From Roseateles sp. DAIF2 (GTDB lineage: Bacteria > Pseudomonadota > Gammaproteobacteria > Burkholderiales > Burkholderiaceae_C): a DNA stretch of 64,000 bases. The notes under the pieces are model-generated. The model did not search any database. It saw nothing but the letters and a program-made list of their open reading frames with translations, and was not told the origin of the DNA. Both the position numbers and the translations under genes were made by a program. Position 1 is the first letter of the stretch. Every line of letters begins with the position of its first letter. The stretch lies in the NCBI RefSeq assembly GCF_015624425.1, contig NZ_CP049919.1, forward strand, positions 3,348,001 through 3,412,000, written 5' to 3'. Shown here one piece after another: positions 50,881 through 58,960 of the stretch.

Positions 50881-51033
50881 ATGAGTAGCAAGAACTCCAA
50901 CTCGCCAGCACAACCACCGGCGCCGCCGAAGGTTCGAGAAGGGACCGGCCAAGATGGCTGGAGCCTTCCGCGTCCCGTTGCGACGTACCACAAACCACCG
51001 CCGCCACCGCCTGCACCTCCTCGCAAGAAGTAG
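50881..51033 (+). CDS. Proline-rich basic-tailed microprotein 2
   Basis: A 50-residue protein (MSSKNSNSPAQPPAPPKVRE ... VATYHKPPPPPPAPPRKK) with AGAGGG before the ATG. Its last 18 residues match microprotein 1 except for the spacer after PPP. The 83-base gap to microprotein 1 holds nothing recognisable. The conserved end in a short disordered protein suggests a binding tail, perhaps for an SH3-like or acidic partner or for membranes. Confidence 0.65.
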   Translation: MSSKNSNSPAQPPAPPKVREGTGQDGWSLPRPVATYHKPPPPPPAPPRKK

Positions 51034-51081
51034 CACGCGGAATCCTCAGTAAGCGTCAACTGTGAACACGGGGGGCTTGAG

Positions 51082-51300
51082 ATGAACGCGATCCCTAGGC
51101 GTCCTTGGGAAAACTTCGAGGATGACAGATGCCAATCGCCGTTCGATGAATCGGGAGGCGATTGCGGGGGAAGCGGCTCACCAGATGAAGCTGCAGAGCC
51201 CCTGCCCCTTGAAGTCACCTCATTCAACGCGCCACCACCGGCAGCACCTGCGCCGCGTAAGCCGGAAAAAAGGAAGCGCAAAAAGAGCGGCACGGCCTAG
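51082..51300 (+). CDS. Proline-rich basic-tailed microprotein 3
   Basis: A 72-residue protein (MNAIPRRPWENFEDDRCQSP) with an acidic, Cys-containing N-terminal half and the tail VTSFNAPPPAAPAPRKPEKR followed by more Lys/Arg. It is a diverged member of the same series (VATYH becomes VTSFN, PPRKK becomes APRKPEKRK). A G-rich ribosome-site-like run precedes the ATG. It is 13 bases upstream of the SLATT-like gene, so the two are probably co-translated. Confidence 0.65.
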   Translation: MNAIPRRPWENFEDDRCQSPFDESGGDCGGSGSPDEAAEPLPLEVTSFNAPPPAAPAPRKPEKRKRKKSGTA

Positions 51301-51313
51301 ATTGCTTTGAGCA

Positions 51314-51841
51314 ATGACTGAACAAATCACTGTCTCAGATGAAGACGCGGAGTGGGCCGATCTCTGGAAGCGGCGATCTGACGCACACAACAGGGTCATG
51401 GTCTCGCTTCGCTATCACCGAAAGCGTCAAAGGTTCTTTGACCTCCTGGATAAGCTCACGAAGGCGGCCACTGTGCTTCTCGGCGCTTCGCTGCTAGGGG
51501 AAGCAGTGAAAGCCAATCTGCCGCTTGTCGCGTCTGCAATTTCCGGTCTTGGGTTGCTGGCATTGGTCTTTGGGTACGGCGACCGCAAGCAGGCGCACAA
51601 GGAACTAGCGGAAGCGGCGGCGTTGCTAGTGGCAAAGATCGAGGAGACCGCGACAGCCGACATTTCAGACGAAGCAGTTGCGAAGTGGGAGGCAGAGCAC
51701 TCCCGCCTCAACGCCAAGGAACCTCCAGCCCTGAAGACCTTGGTCATCATTTGCGAGTGGGAGCAAGCGTGCGCCACTGGGAACCCTAAACACATACGCC
51801 GTCCATGCTGGGTGTTCCGGCTGTTTGCTGACTTCGTCTAG
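51314..51841 (+). CDS. SLATT-like two-helix membrane protein
   Basis: A 175-residue protein. A charged N-terminal helix (DEDAEWADLWKRRSDAHNRV) is followed by two membrane helices at about 49-66 (KAATVLLGASLLGEA) and 70-88 (LVASAISGLGLLALVFGY). A long cytoplasmic helix (RKQAHKELAEAAALLVAKIE) and a Cys/Trp-containing end follow. This matches the SLATT layout (two TM helices with flanking charged helices), predicted pore-forming effectors of nucleotide-sensor defence systems. No nucleotide cyclase or SLOG gene is adjacent; the neighbours are the microproteins. Family call moderate, role inferred. Confidence 0.65.
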   Translation: MTEQITVSDEDAEWADLWKRRSDAHNRVMVSLRYHRKRQRFFDLLDKLTKAATVLLGASLLGEAVKANLPLVASAISGLGLLALVFGYGDRKQAHKELAEAAALLVAKIEETATADISDEAVAKWEAEHSRLNAKEPPALKTLVIICEWEQACATGNPKHIRRPCWVFRLFADFV

Positions 51842-51859
51842 CGGTCGCTAGCTTCGTAT

Positions 51860-51873
51860 GTAAAGCGCTTTAC
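51860..51873. promoter_or_regulatory. Late-gene palindrome, copy 3
   Basis: GTAAAGCGCTTTAC, a perfect 14-base palindrome, 37 bases upstream of the holin start in the only gap between the accessory genes and the lysis genes. Variants occur before protease I and the tail tube gene on the other arm. Confidence 0.55.
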
Positions 51874-51910
51874 TTAGCGCGCGTGAGCCCCACTCGGCAC
51901 AGTGGGGCGC

Positions 51911-52315
51911 ATGACCAAATCCCACGCCCCTACCAGGAAGCCCTTCGCGCAACGCTGCGTCGCTAGGCTTCGTCGCCCACCGCGACTCAGCGGCTGGTTC
52001 TTGATCGCGATCGCGCTCGCCGCGCTGGTCTGGTCCTTCGCGCCGCACCAGCTGCCGGTCAGCCTCTACAAGCTCAGCCTGGTCACGCTGGCCGGCGTCG
52101 TGGGCTACTGGCTGGACCGCAGCATGTTTCCCTATGCGCGGCCGGACGACTTCCTGCCCGAGTCGCGGCAGGCGCTGGACCTCGCCGACAAGGATGCCAG
52201 CTGCACACTGCTGGTCGCTCCCGATGCTGAGCAGCTGCGCCTGGCCGGCGCGGCGATGCTGCGCCGCGCGCTGATCGTTGCCGCCACGATGCTGGCGATG
52301 GGTCTGGGCGCTTGA
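51911..52315 (+). CDS. Putative holin
   Basis: A 134-residue membrane protein with a basic N-terminus, TM segments near 26-44 (GWFLIAIALAALVWSFAP), 50-66 (LYKLSLVTLAGVVGYWLDR) and the C-terminal ALIVAATMLAMGLGA. It lies directly before endolysin and spanin genes, the usual holin slot in Mu-like phages. ATG 51911 follows a GTGGGGCG run; an in-frame GTG upstream is less likely. The accumulating holin would permeabilise the inner membrane at lysis. Confidence 0.75.
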   Translation: MTKSHAPTRKPFAQRCVARLRRPPRLSGWFLIAIALAALVWSFAPHQLPVSLYKLSLVTLAGVVGYWLDRSMFPYARPDDFLPESRQALDLADKDASCTLLVAPDAEQLRLAGAAMLRRALIVAATMLAMGLGA

Positions 52316-52317
52316 CC

Positions 52318-52965
52318 ATGCGCGCCGCAATGCAACGCCTGGCGGGCTGGGTTGTGGCCGTGATGGTCACGATGCTGGTGGTGCTGTTGACCATTGATGC
52401 TGCGCACGCAGCCGACCCTGTCGCGGCTCCGGCAGCCGCCGCGCCGTACCGCGCGATGCTGGTGCGAGCTGCTCACAGCCAATGGGGCCTCGACGCACCG
52501 ATCGCAACGCTCGCCGCCCAGGTTCATCAGGAAAGCGGCTGGCGTCCAACTGCGGTAAGCCGCGTCGGCGCACGCGGCCTGGGCCAGTTCATGCCGTCGA
52601 CGGCCAGCTGGTGGTGCGAGTTGAACGGCCTGTCTCCCGACGACTGCCAGCCCGAGAACCCGACATGGGCGCTGCGCGCGCTGGTGGGCTATGACCGCTG
52701 GCTGTATGAGCGCACGCCGCAGCGCTACGCCGGCCGCGATCGGATGTGGGTGACGCTGCGCGCCTACAACGGCGGCCTGGGCCACTGGCAGGCTGAAGCC
52801 CGCACTGCACCGGGTGGACTACAGCAGGCCTCGCGCCAGGCCGTGGATGCGGCTTGTGGCCGGGCAAGGCGCCATGTCAGCCATTGCACGGAGAACCTCG
52901 GCTACCCGCACCGCATCCTGGTCGAGCTGCAGCCGCGCTATGCGAGCTGGGGAGCGCTGCCATGA
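52318..52965 (+). CDS. Endolysin, lytic transglycosylase (SLT) fold
   Basis: A 215-residue protein. The N-terminal hydrophobic segment (about 8-30, WVVAVMVTMLVVLLTIDAAH) is a signal-anchor or SAR-type sequence. The SLT domain has catalytic Glu72 in HQESGW, GLGQFMPST at 87-95 and LRAYNGGLG near 150. It cleaves peptidoglycan between MurNAc and GlcNAc. ATG 52318 was chosen; a TTG at 52312 is alternative. Signal-anchor export would let the holin act as trigger rather than pore. Confidence 0.88.
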   Translation: MRAAMQRLAGWVVAVMVTMLVVLLTIDAAHAADPVAAPAAAAPYRAMLVRAAHSQWGLDAPIATLAAQVHQESGWRPTAVSRVGARGLGQFMPSTASWWCELNGLSPDDCQPENPTWALRALVGYDRWLYERTPQRYAGRDRMWVTLRAYNGGLGHWQAEARTAPGGLQQASRQAVDAACGRARRHVSHCTENLGYPHRILVELQPRYASWGALP

Positions 52966-53468
52966 ATGCGCGGAGAACTGCCACCGTTGCCTTCCTTCTG
53001 GTCGGCCTGGGGATGCTGGCCGGCCTGCATCTGGAGCGAAGCCAGCACCGCGCCGAAATGGCCGAACTGCGCAGCAGCACTGCCGAGGTCCAGCGCCTGG
53101 CTGCACGCGCCGCGGTGCATCGCCTTCAGGACGCGCAGACGCGCGGCAACGAACTCACCCTGCAGGTGGCCGAGCGCGATCGGCAGATTTCTACCTTGAC
53201 CCAGGAGAAGCGCGATGCGCTCAAGAAAGTCACTTCTGGCCGGGCTTGCCTCGGCACTGCTGCTCTGCGCGTGCTCGACGGTTCGCCCGGCCTCCGAGTT
53301 GCCGATCTGCCCCCAGCCACCAGCAGCGTTGCTGCAGCCGATGGACCCATTGCCACCGATTCCGACATCGGCCAGTGGTCCATCCAAGCAGGCGGTCAGT
53401 ACGAACAGTGCCGCAAGCGGCTCGGCGCCTTGATCCAGTGGCATCGGCCGAAGGGGGCGCAGCGATGA
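52962..53468 (+). CDS. i-spanin (Rz-like)
   Basis: A 168-residue protein with an N-terminal membrane anchor (TATVAFLLVGLGMLAGLHLE) and a periplasmic coiled coil (QVAERDRQISTLTQEKRDAL). The C-terminal part overlaps Rz1 in another frame. Spanins fuse inner and outer membranes at the end of lysis. The Cys-containing GRACLGTAALRVLDGSPGL segment is typical of Rz in Burkholderiales phages. It starts 4 bases inside the endolysin gene. Confidence 0.82.
   Translation: MNARRTATVAFLLVGLGMLAGLHLERSQHRAEMAELRSSTAEVQRLAARAAVHRLQDAQTRGNELTLQVAERDRQISTLTQEKRDALKKVTSGRACLGTAALRVLDGSPGLRVADLPPATSSVAAADGPIATDSDIGQWSIQAGGQYEQCRKRLGALIQWHRPKGAQR
53215..53433 (+). CDS. o-spanin lipoprotein (Rz1-like), nested in Rz
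   Basis: A 72-residue lipoprotein in the +1 frame entirely inside the Rz gene. It has a signal sequence with lipobox LCAC (Cys20) after MRSRKSLLAGLASALLLCAC, then a Pro-rich periplasmic tail (ICPQPPAALLQPMDPLPPIP). Nested Rz1 genes with exactly this make-up are well established. It pairs with Rz to span the periplasm. Confidence 0.8.
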   Translation: MRSRKSLLAGLASALLLCACSTVRPASELPICPQPPAALLQPMDPLPPIPTSASGPSKQAVSTNSAASGSAP

Positions 53469-53809
53469 CGGTGCAGTTCGAGGTGTGGCAGCTGCTCTCG
53501 CTGGCCATCACGCTGATCGGGGCGTTCGGGGCCGTTTTCAAGCTGCTGCTGGTGCAGCACCAGCGGCATCAAGACCGGCGCTTCGATTCGATCGAGGCCT
53601 CTGCCGAGAAAGAGGCCGGCCAATGGCAGGCCGTGGAGCGCGAGCTGCTGCTGCTGAAGGCCGAGCTGCCCCTGAACTACGTGCGCCGCGAGGACTACAT
53701 CCGCGGCCAGTCAGTGATCGAGGCCAAGTTGGATGGCCTGGCCACCAAGATCGAAAACGCCCAGCTGCGGGGCGTGCTTTCTGGAGGAGGAAGAAACCAT
53801 GCAGATTGA
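53465..53809 (+). CDS. Membrane-anchored coiled-coil protein (Mu gp25 position)
   Basis: A 114-residue protein with an N-terminal membrane helix (LLSLAITLIGAFGAVFKLLL) and a long charged helix (RFDSIEASAEKEAGQWQAVE). It matches the DUF2730-like proteins encoded between lysis and small-terminase genes in Mu-like phages. Function unknown. It overlaps both neighbours by a few bases. Confidence 0.65.
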   Translation: MTVQFEVWQLLSLAITLIGAFGAVFKLLLVQHQRHQDRRFDSIEASAEKEAGQWQAVERELLLLKAELPLNYVRREDYIRGQSVIEAKLDGLATKIENAQLRGVLSGGGRNHAD

Positions 53810-54113
53810 TGTGTTGCGCGCGCGGCGCGAGGCCTTGCGCTGGCTGATCGTGCTGACGCTGAACAACGCGCGGCCGATCGGTGCATTCGAGGGGCCGATC
53901 CTGGCCGTGGCCCAGAGCGAGTATCCCGACGCGACGCTGCATGAGTTGCGGCGCGAGCTGGACTACCTGGGCGACCGAAAGCTGGTGGAACTGACCAAGA
54001 AACCGGACGGCCGCTGGTTCGCCGAGCTGTCGCGCTACGGTGTCGACCTGGCCGAGTACACGGTCGACTGCGAACCGGGCATCGCGCGGCCGGCGAAGTA
54101 TTGGGCGGGCTGA
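53799..54113 (+). CDS. Winged-helix-like phage protein (Mu gp26 position)
   Basis: A 104-residue protein (MQIDVLRARREALRWLIVLT, later LHELRRELDYLGDRKLVELT and PDGRWFAELSRYGVDLAEYT) with a helix-turn-helix plus wing layout. GGAGGAGGAAG provides a strong ribosome site. Small winged-helix proteins of this kind precede the small terminase in many Mu-like phages. The molecular role is not established. Confidence 0.65.
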   Translation: MQIDVLRARREALRWLIVLTLNNARPIGAFEGPILAVAQSEYPDATLHELRRELDYLGDRKLVELTKKPDGRWFAELSRYGVDLAEYTVDCEPGIARPAKYWAG

Positions 54114-54117
54114 GCCC

Positions 54118-54690
54118 ATGGGCCGAAAGAGCACCATCTCCCGCCTGCCGGCCGAACAGCGCGCCTTCATCGAAGGCCGCCTGGCCGAAGGCCGCTGCAC
54201 GCTCGATGAGCTGATCGCCGAGCTGCGCGAACGTTGGCCGGCCGCCGGCAAGGCGGGCGAGCTGCCCAGCCGCACCGCGGTGCACCGCTACGGCCAGAAG
54301 CTGGAGCGCCGCTTGGCCGCGATCCGCGCCAGCACCGAGGCGGCCAAGCTCATCCAGGCGCAGGCCGGCGACGACAAGGACGCGCGCAGCGAGGCGTTGA
54401 CAGCGCTGGTGCAGACCGAGCTGTTTGAGGCCATCCTGGCCCTGCAGGAGGCCGACAACCCCGAGGCCGATGCCGGTGAGCGTGTTGCGATGCTGTCGGC
54501 GGCGGCGAAGAACATCGCCACGCTGACACGCAGCTCCATCAACCTGAAGCAGTTCCAGGCCAAGGTGGAGGCCGATGCGCGCGCCCAGCTGCTGGAAGAG
54601 CAGCGCGCCAAGCTGGAGGCCATGGGCAGCAAGGGCGGTGTAACCGAGGACACGAAGCGGGCCATCCGCGAGGCGCTGGGGATCGTTTGA
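54118..54690 (+). CDS. Small terminase subunit (Mu gp27-like, DUF3486)
   Basis: A 190-residue protein with the DUF3486 pattern: MGRKSTISRLPAEQRAFIEG, LAEGRCTLDELIAELRERWP, an HTH near SRTAVHRYGQKLERRLAAIR and a helical C-terminus. It recognises phage DNA and recruits the large subunit for headful packaging. It ends in TGATG overlap with the large subunit gene. Confidence 0.85.
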   Translation: MGRKSTISRLPAEQRAFIEGRLAEGRCTLDELIAELRERWPAAGKAGELPSRTAVHRYGQKLERRLAAIRASTEAAKLIQAQAGDDKDARSEALTALVQTELFEAILALQEADNPEADAGERVAMLSAAAKNIATLTRSSINLKQFQAKVEADARAQLLEEQRAKLEAMGSKGGVTEDTKRAIREALGIV

Positions 54691-56105
54691 TGGCGAAGCT
54701 CAAGGGCCGTGCAAAGTGCATTCCGGCAGATCGCGATGCGATCTTCCTGCCGTTCCAGTCGAAGTGGATCAAGGACACCTCGCGCATCAAGGCGATGGAG
54801 AAGAGCCGGCAGATCGGCATCAGTTGGTCGACGGCCTATGGCGCCGACGAGCGCGCCGCAGCGCAGGGCGCGCGCTTCGATGAATGGGTGAGCAGTCGTG
54901 ATGACATCCAGGCACGCCTGTTCATCGAGGACTGCAAGCTGTGGGCCGGCGTCATGGGCATGGCGGCCAAAGATCTGGGCGAGCAGGTGCTGGATGCGGA
55001 GAAGCGCATCAGCGCCTACGTGCTGCAGTTCGCGAGCGGCCGGCGCATCCACTCGATGTCCAGCAATCCCGATGCGCAGGCTGGCAAGCGTGGCAGCCGC
55101 ATCCTAGACGAGTTCGCGCTGCACCGTGATCAGCGCAAGCTGTGGGCCATCGCCTATCCCGGCATCACCTGGGGCGGCAGCATGGAGCTGGTGAGCACGC
55201 ACCGCGGCTCGCACTCATTCTTCAACAGCCTGGTGCGGGAAGCGAGGCACGGCGGTAATCCCAAGCGCATCAGCCTTCATCGCGTGACGCTGCAGGACGC
55301 GCTGGAACAGGGCTTCTTGTTCAAGCTGCAGCAGTCGTTGCCGGCCGATGCCGAGCAGCAGGACATGGATGAAGCGGCCTACTTCGACTTCATCAAGCAC
55401 GGCGCGGCGGACGAGGAGTCGTTCGATCAGGAGTACCAGTGCATCCCAGCCGACGACGACTCCAAGTTCATCGAGTATGGGCTGATCACGGCATGCGAGT
55501 ACAGCGGCGGTGAGCGGTGGCGGCGCGACCTGGTCGGGCCGTTCCAAGGCCGGCTGTTCGCGGGCGTCGACATCGGCCGCAAGAAGGACTTGACGGTGCT
55601 TTGGGTGGTCGAGCAGCTCGGCGACGTGTTCTACACGCGCCACGTCGAGGCGATGGAGAAGATGCGCAAGAGCGCCCAGGAAAAGATCCTGTGGCCCTGG
55701 TTTGAGATCTGTGACCGCATTTGCATCGACGCCACAGGCCTGGGCATTGGCTGGGCCGACGACGCGCAGGACAAGTTTGGCGAGCACCGCGTCGAGGCGG
55801 TCAACTTCTCGGCTCCCGTGAAGGAGGCGCTGGCATATCCGCTAAAGGGCGCGATGGAGGACCGCAAGGTCCGCATCCCGGACGATCCCAAGATCCGCGC
55901 CGACCTGCGCAAGGTGCAGAAGGTGACCACCTCCGCAGGGAACATCCGCTTCGTCGCCGAAAGCACGCCCGATGGCCACGCCGACCGCTTCTGGGCGCTG
56001 GCGTTGGCCTTGCACGCCGGCAGCAACCCCACGGCCCCCATTGAGTATCAGAGCGGCGGCCGGCGTGACTCGGCCGGTGCCATGTCGGAGTTCATCCATG
56101 GCTGA
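54690..56105 (+). CDS. Large terminase subunit (Mu gp28-like)
   Basis: A 471-residue packaging motor. The ATPase domain has a deviant Walker A at about 38-45 (KSRQIGIS) and Walker B/catalytic Glu in SRILDEFALH near 130. The nuclease domain has an acidic core in LFAGVDIGRKKDLTVLWVVE and later RICIDATGLGIGWADDA. Length and order match Mu gp28. ATG 54690 overlaps the small subunit stop. Both enzyme centres look intact. Confidence 0.92.
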   Translation: MAKLKGRAKCIPADRDAIFLPFQSKWIKDTSRIKAMEKSRQIGISWSTAYGADERAAAQGARFDEWVSSRDDIQARLFIEDCKLWAGVMGMAAKDLGEQVLDAEKRISAYVLQFASGRRIHSMSSNPDAQAGKRGSRILDEFALHRDQRKLWAIAYPGITWGGSMELVSTHRGSHSFFNSLVREARHGGNPKRISLHRVTLQDALEQGFLFKLQQSLPADAEQQDMDEAAYFDFIKHGAADEESFDQEYQCIPADDDSKFIEYGLITACEYSGGERWRRDLVGPFQGRLFAGVDIGRKKDLTVLWVVEQLGDVFYTRHVEAMEKMRKSAQEKILWPWFEICDRICIDATGLGIGWADDAQDKFGEHRVEAVNFSAPVKEALAYPLKGAMEDRKVRIPDDPKIRADLRKVQKVTTSAGNIRFVAESTPDGHADRFWALALALHAGSNPTAPIEYQSGGRRDSAGAMSEFIHG

Positions 56106-57588
56106 GACCAGCACCAAGATCGATCAACCGGAGCTGAACTCCGAGTTCGCCAACCGGCTGCGAGACCCCTTCGAGACGCTCTTCATGGGCGTGATCCAAC
56201 CCAACGATCCGCTGTTGATCGAGCGCGGCGCCGGACCGGAGATCTATCGCGACCTGAAGCGCGACGGCAAGGTGTTCGATGGCCTGCAGAAGCGCCAGTT
56301 GGCGCTGATCGGCAAGCCCTGGCAGGTGGAGCCTCGCGTGAAGTCGGCCAAGGGCACCAAGGATGCCGAGACGGTGACGGCAATCCTGAAGGGCTGCAAC
56401 TTCGATCGCCTGTGCTCTGAGTTGCTGGAGGCGCTGATCGCCGGCTTTGTGGCCAGCGAGATCGTCTGGACGGTGCGCGATGGATTGGTCGTGCCTGAGC
56501 GCGTGGTGAAGCGGGCGCAGCGCCGTTTCAAGTTCGTCCAAGTCGATGAGAACAGCGCACCGCAACTGCACATGCTGACGCGGGAGAACATGCTGAAGGG
56601 CATCCCGGTACCGGAGCGCAAGTTCATCGTGCACCGCGTCAACCCGGAGGACGACAACCCCTACGGCACCGGCCTGGGCTTGCAGCTTTACTGGCCAGTG
56701 TTTTTCAAGCGCAAGGCGGTGGTGAGCTGGAACAAACTCAATGACCGTGTGGGCGGCCCAACCTTGCACGGGGAGTACCCGCGCAACGCCACAAGGAAGG
56801 AGAAGGACACGCTGGCCGATGCGCTGCGGGCTTTCAGCAGCGACGGCTTCGTGACGACGCCCGAGGGCATGAAGATCACCATACTCGAAAGCAAGCTGTC
56901 GGGCAACGTGACCCTGCAGCAGGCGTTATGTGAGTACATGGACGACTCGATCGGCGCAGTGCTGACAGGTCAGGAGCCACGCTCCGGCGGTGGCGGCGCG
57001 CTGGCCGCAGCGAGCAAGGAGCGCGCCGACGTGCGCGAGGATCTGACACAAGCGGATAGCGATCTGCTCAGCGAGACGCTGAACGCGTCGATGATGGCCT
57101 GGATCTGTGAGCTGAACGGCCTAGAGCCTTGCCATGTCTGGCGCCAGGTCAAGCGCGACGAGGACCGTAGGACCATGGCCGAGACCGACAAGACGGTCTC
57201 CGACATGGGCTTCGAGCTGTCCATCGATGCTGTGCGCACACGCTATGGCGATGGCTGGGAGAAGAAGGCCGCAGTCAAGCCGGCCCCGTCGTCGCAGCCC
57301 GGCTCGCCGAACTTCGCGGAGGCCGGTGACAAGCCAGCCGATCCCGATGCGATCGACGCGCTTGTTGACGAGGAGCTGTCTCAATGGGAGCCGATGCTCA
57401 CGCCCATGGTCGATCCCTTGCAGGCGGCGATTGATGAGGCCGTGGCCCGCGGCGATACGGCGGCCGAGCTGCTGACTCGCCTGCCGGATGTGCTGGCGCA
57501 AATGGATGACGTTGCCCTGGTCAAGGCACTGACCCGCGCAGCGTTCACCGCGCGCCTGGCTGCCACAGCAGGTGTGGAGGTCGACTGA
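56098..57588 (+). CDS. Portal protein (Mu gp29-like, DUF935)
   Basis: A 496-residue portal subunit: the dodecameric gate for DNA entry and exit. The DUF935 layout is visible: RDLKRDGKVFDGLQKRQLAL, GKPWQVEP, a wing/stem region near LYWPVFFKRKAVVSWNKLND, the clip region with VLTGQEPRSGGGGALAAASK and a charged C-terminus. The ATG at 56098 overlaps the terminase gene by 8 bases. Length is normal for the family. Confidence 0.92.
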   Translation: MAETSTKIDQPELNSEFANRLRDPFETLFMGVIQPNDPLLIERGAGPEIYRDLKRDGKVFDGLQKRQLALIGKPWQVEPRVKSAKGTKDAETVTAILKGCNFDRLCSELLEALIAGFVASEIVWTVRDGLVVPERVVKRAQRRFKFVQVDENSAPQLHMLTRENMLKGIPVPERKFIVHRVNPEDDNPYGTGLGLQLYWPVFFKRKAVVSWNKLNDRVGGPTLHGEYPRNATRKEKDTLADALRAFSSDGFVTTPEGMKITILESKLSGNVTLQQALCEYMDDSIGAVLTGQEPRSGGGGALAAASKERADVREDLTQADSDLLSETLNASMMAWICELNGLEPCHVWRQVKRDEDRRTMAETDKTVSDMGFELSIDAVRTRYGDGWEKKAAVKPAPSSQPGSPNFAEAGDKPADPDAIDALVDEELSQWEPMLTPMVDPLQAAIDEAVARGDTAAELLTRLPDVLAQMDDVALVKALTRAAFTARLAATAGVEVD

Positions 57589-58862
57589 TGGGCGACGACC
57601 TGACGCCGCAGGAGTTCGCCAGGCTGCAGGCAGTGCGACCGGAAGAAGCCGCTGCCTATCTGCAGGGGCGTGGCCGGCTGGCCATCACCTACGGCTGGCA
57701 GGATCGATGGCACGAAGAGCATGCGCACCAGTTCACCATCAGCCGGCTGACGCGCGCCGATCTGCTGGCCAGCCTGCAGGACATGCTCGCGAAAAGCGTG
57801 GATGGTGACCTGTCCCGGCGCGACTTCAACCGTGATGCGAAAGCACTCCTGCAGAAGGCTGGCTGGTGGGGAACCACCGAGGTGGTCGACCCGGCGACGG
57901 GCGAGATCCTCAAGACCCGGTTCGATGCCCGGCGGTTGAAGCTGATCTTCGACACCAACACGCGCCAGGCCTATGCGGCCGGCCAGTGGGAGCGGCTGCA
58001 GCAGACGAAGCGCACGCATCCCTATCTGCGCTACATCACCAAGCGCGATGAACGCGTGCGCGCCACGCATCGGGCCTGGGACAACGTGACCCTTCCGGTC
58101 GATGACAGCTTCTGGAACGCTCACTACCCACCCAATGGCTGGCATTGCCGCTGCAGGGTGGTCGCGGTTAGCCAGGCGGACTATGACAAGGGCACCGCTC
58201 CTGGCGGGCAACCGATGAACAAGGTCGCTCCCGAGGTGGTCCGGCGGCCGTGGCTGAACCGCCGGACGGATGAGGTGCATCAGGTGCCGGCGGGCGTCGA
58301 TCCGGGCTTCGGCTACAACGCGGGCAAGGCTTCCATTCGAGCGAAGCAGCTGCGCCAGCTGGCGCAGGGCAAGCTGGCGCAGCTGTCGCCGGACATGGCG
58401 CGGGCGGTGAGGCGCGCCGGGCTCGGCCTGCCTGATCTGGATCGCGAGGCAGCGTTGGATTTCGTGAGCCAGGTGCAGACACAGCCATCGGCGAAGCAGC
58501 CGCCGATGGTGCTGGGCACACTAGAGGCTTCTGCCGCCAAGGCGGCGCAGGAGCTGGGGCTGGACATCGGCGACAAGGTGCTGGCCCTGGATCACGATGG
58601 CGTCCGACACGCGCTGGCGCAGCACGGCGACGAGCGGGAGCGACTCCGAGGGCAAATTCCGGTGACGGCCGATGATCTGGCCCAGTTCGGCGCGCTGTTC
58701 AATCGCGCCAATCTGGAGCCGGGCGATCCACCGCTCAGCAAGGACGGCAGCAAGATGCTGCTGGCCATCGTGAAATCTGAGGGGATCGAGTACCGCATGG
58801 CGGTGAAAGTTCGCCGGAACGACCTGGTGCTGCAGACCATGTACAAGCTTCCGGCGAAATAG
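57588..58862 (+). CDS. Minor head protein (Mu gp30-like) fused to a PBECR-type nuclease-like domain
   Basis: A 424-residue protein. Residues about 40-220 are the SPP1 gp7/Mu gp30 head-morphogenesis domain (DTNTRQAYAAGQWERLQQTK, then HPPNGW-type YPPNGWHCRCRVVAVSQ). Residues about 330-424 (LDHDGVRHALAQHGDERERL, LLAIVKSEGIEYRMAVKVRR, ending TMYKLPAK) resemble the phage Barnase-EndoU-ColicinE5-RelE-like (PBECR) nuclease domains attached to such proteins. The protein may enter the head and be injected with DNA, delivering the C-terminal domain (inference). It directly abuts the portal gene. Confidence 0.82.
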   Translation: MGDDLTPQEFARLQAVRPEEAAAYLQGRGRLAITYGWQDRWHEEHAHQFTISRLTRADLLASLQDMLAKSVDGDLSRRDFNRDAKALLQKAGWWGTTEVVDPATGEILKTRFDARRLKLIFDTNTRQAYAAGQWERLQQTKRTHPYLRYITKRDERVRATHRAWDNVTLPVDDSFWNAHYPPNGWHCRCRVVAVSQADYDKGTAPGGQPMNKVAPEVVRRPWLNRRTDEVHQVPAGVDPGFGYNAGKASIRAKQLRQLAQGKLAQLSPDMARAVRRAGLGLPDLDREAALDFVSQVQTQPSAKQPPMVLGTLEASAAKAAQELGLDIGDKVLALDHDGVRHALAQHGDERERLRGQIPVTADDLAQFGALFNRANLEPGDPPLSKDGSKMLLAIVKSEGIEYRMAVKVRRNDLVLQTMYKLPAK

Positions 58863-58960
58863 GTGTTGGGCCCACCTGCTTCATGCACCTGTTCGCACAG
58901 TCCCGAAGCTCAATCGTCCGAAACGACGGTGGGTTGCCAAAATTATAGGCAGACCGAGCA

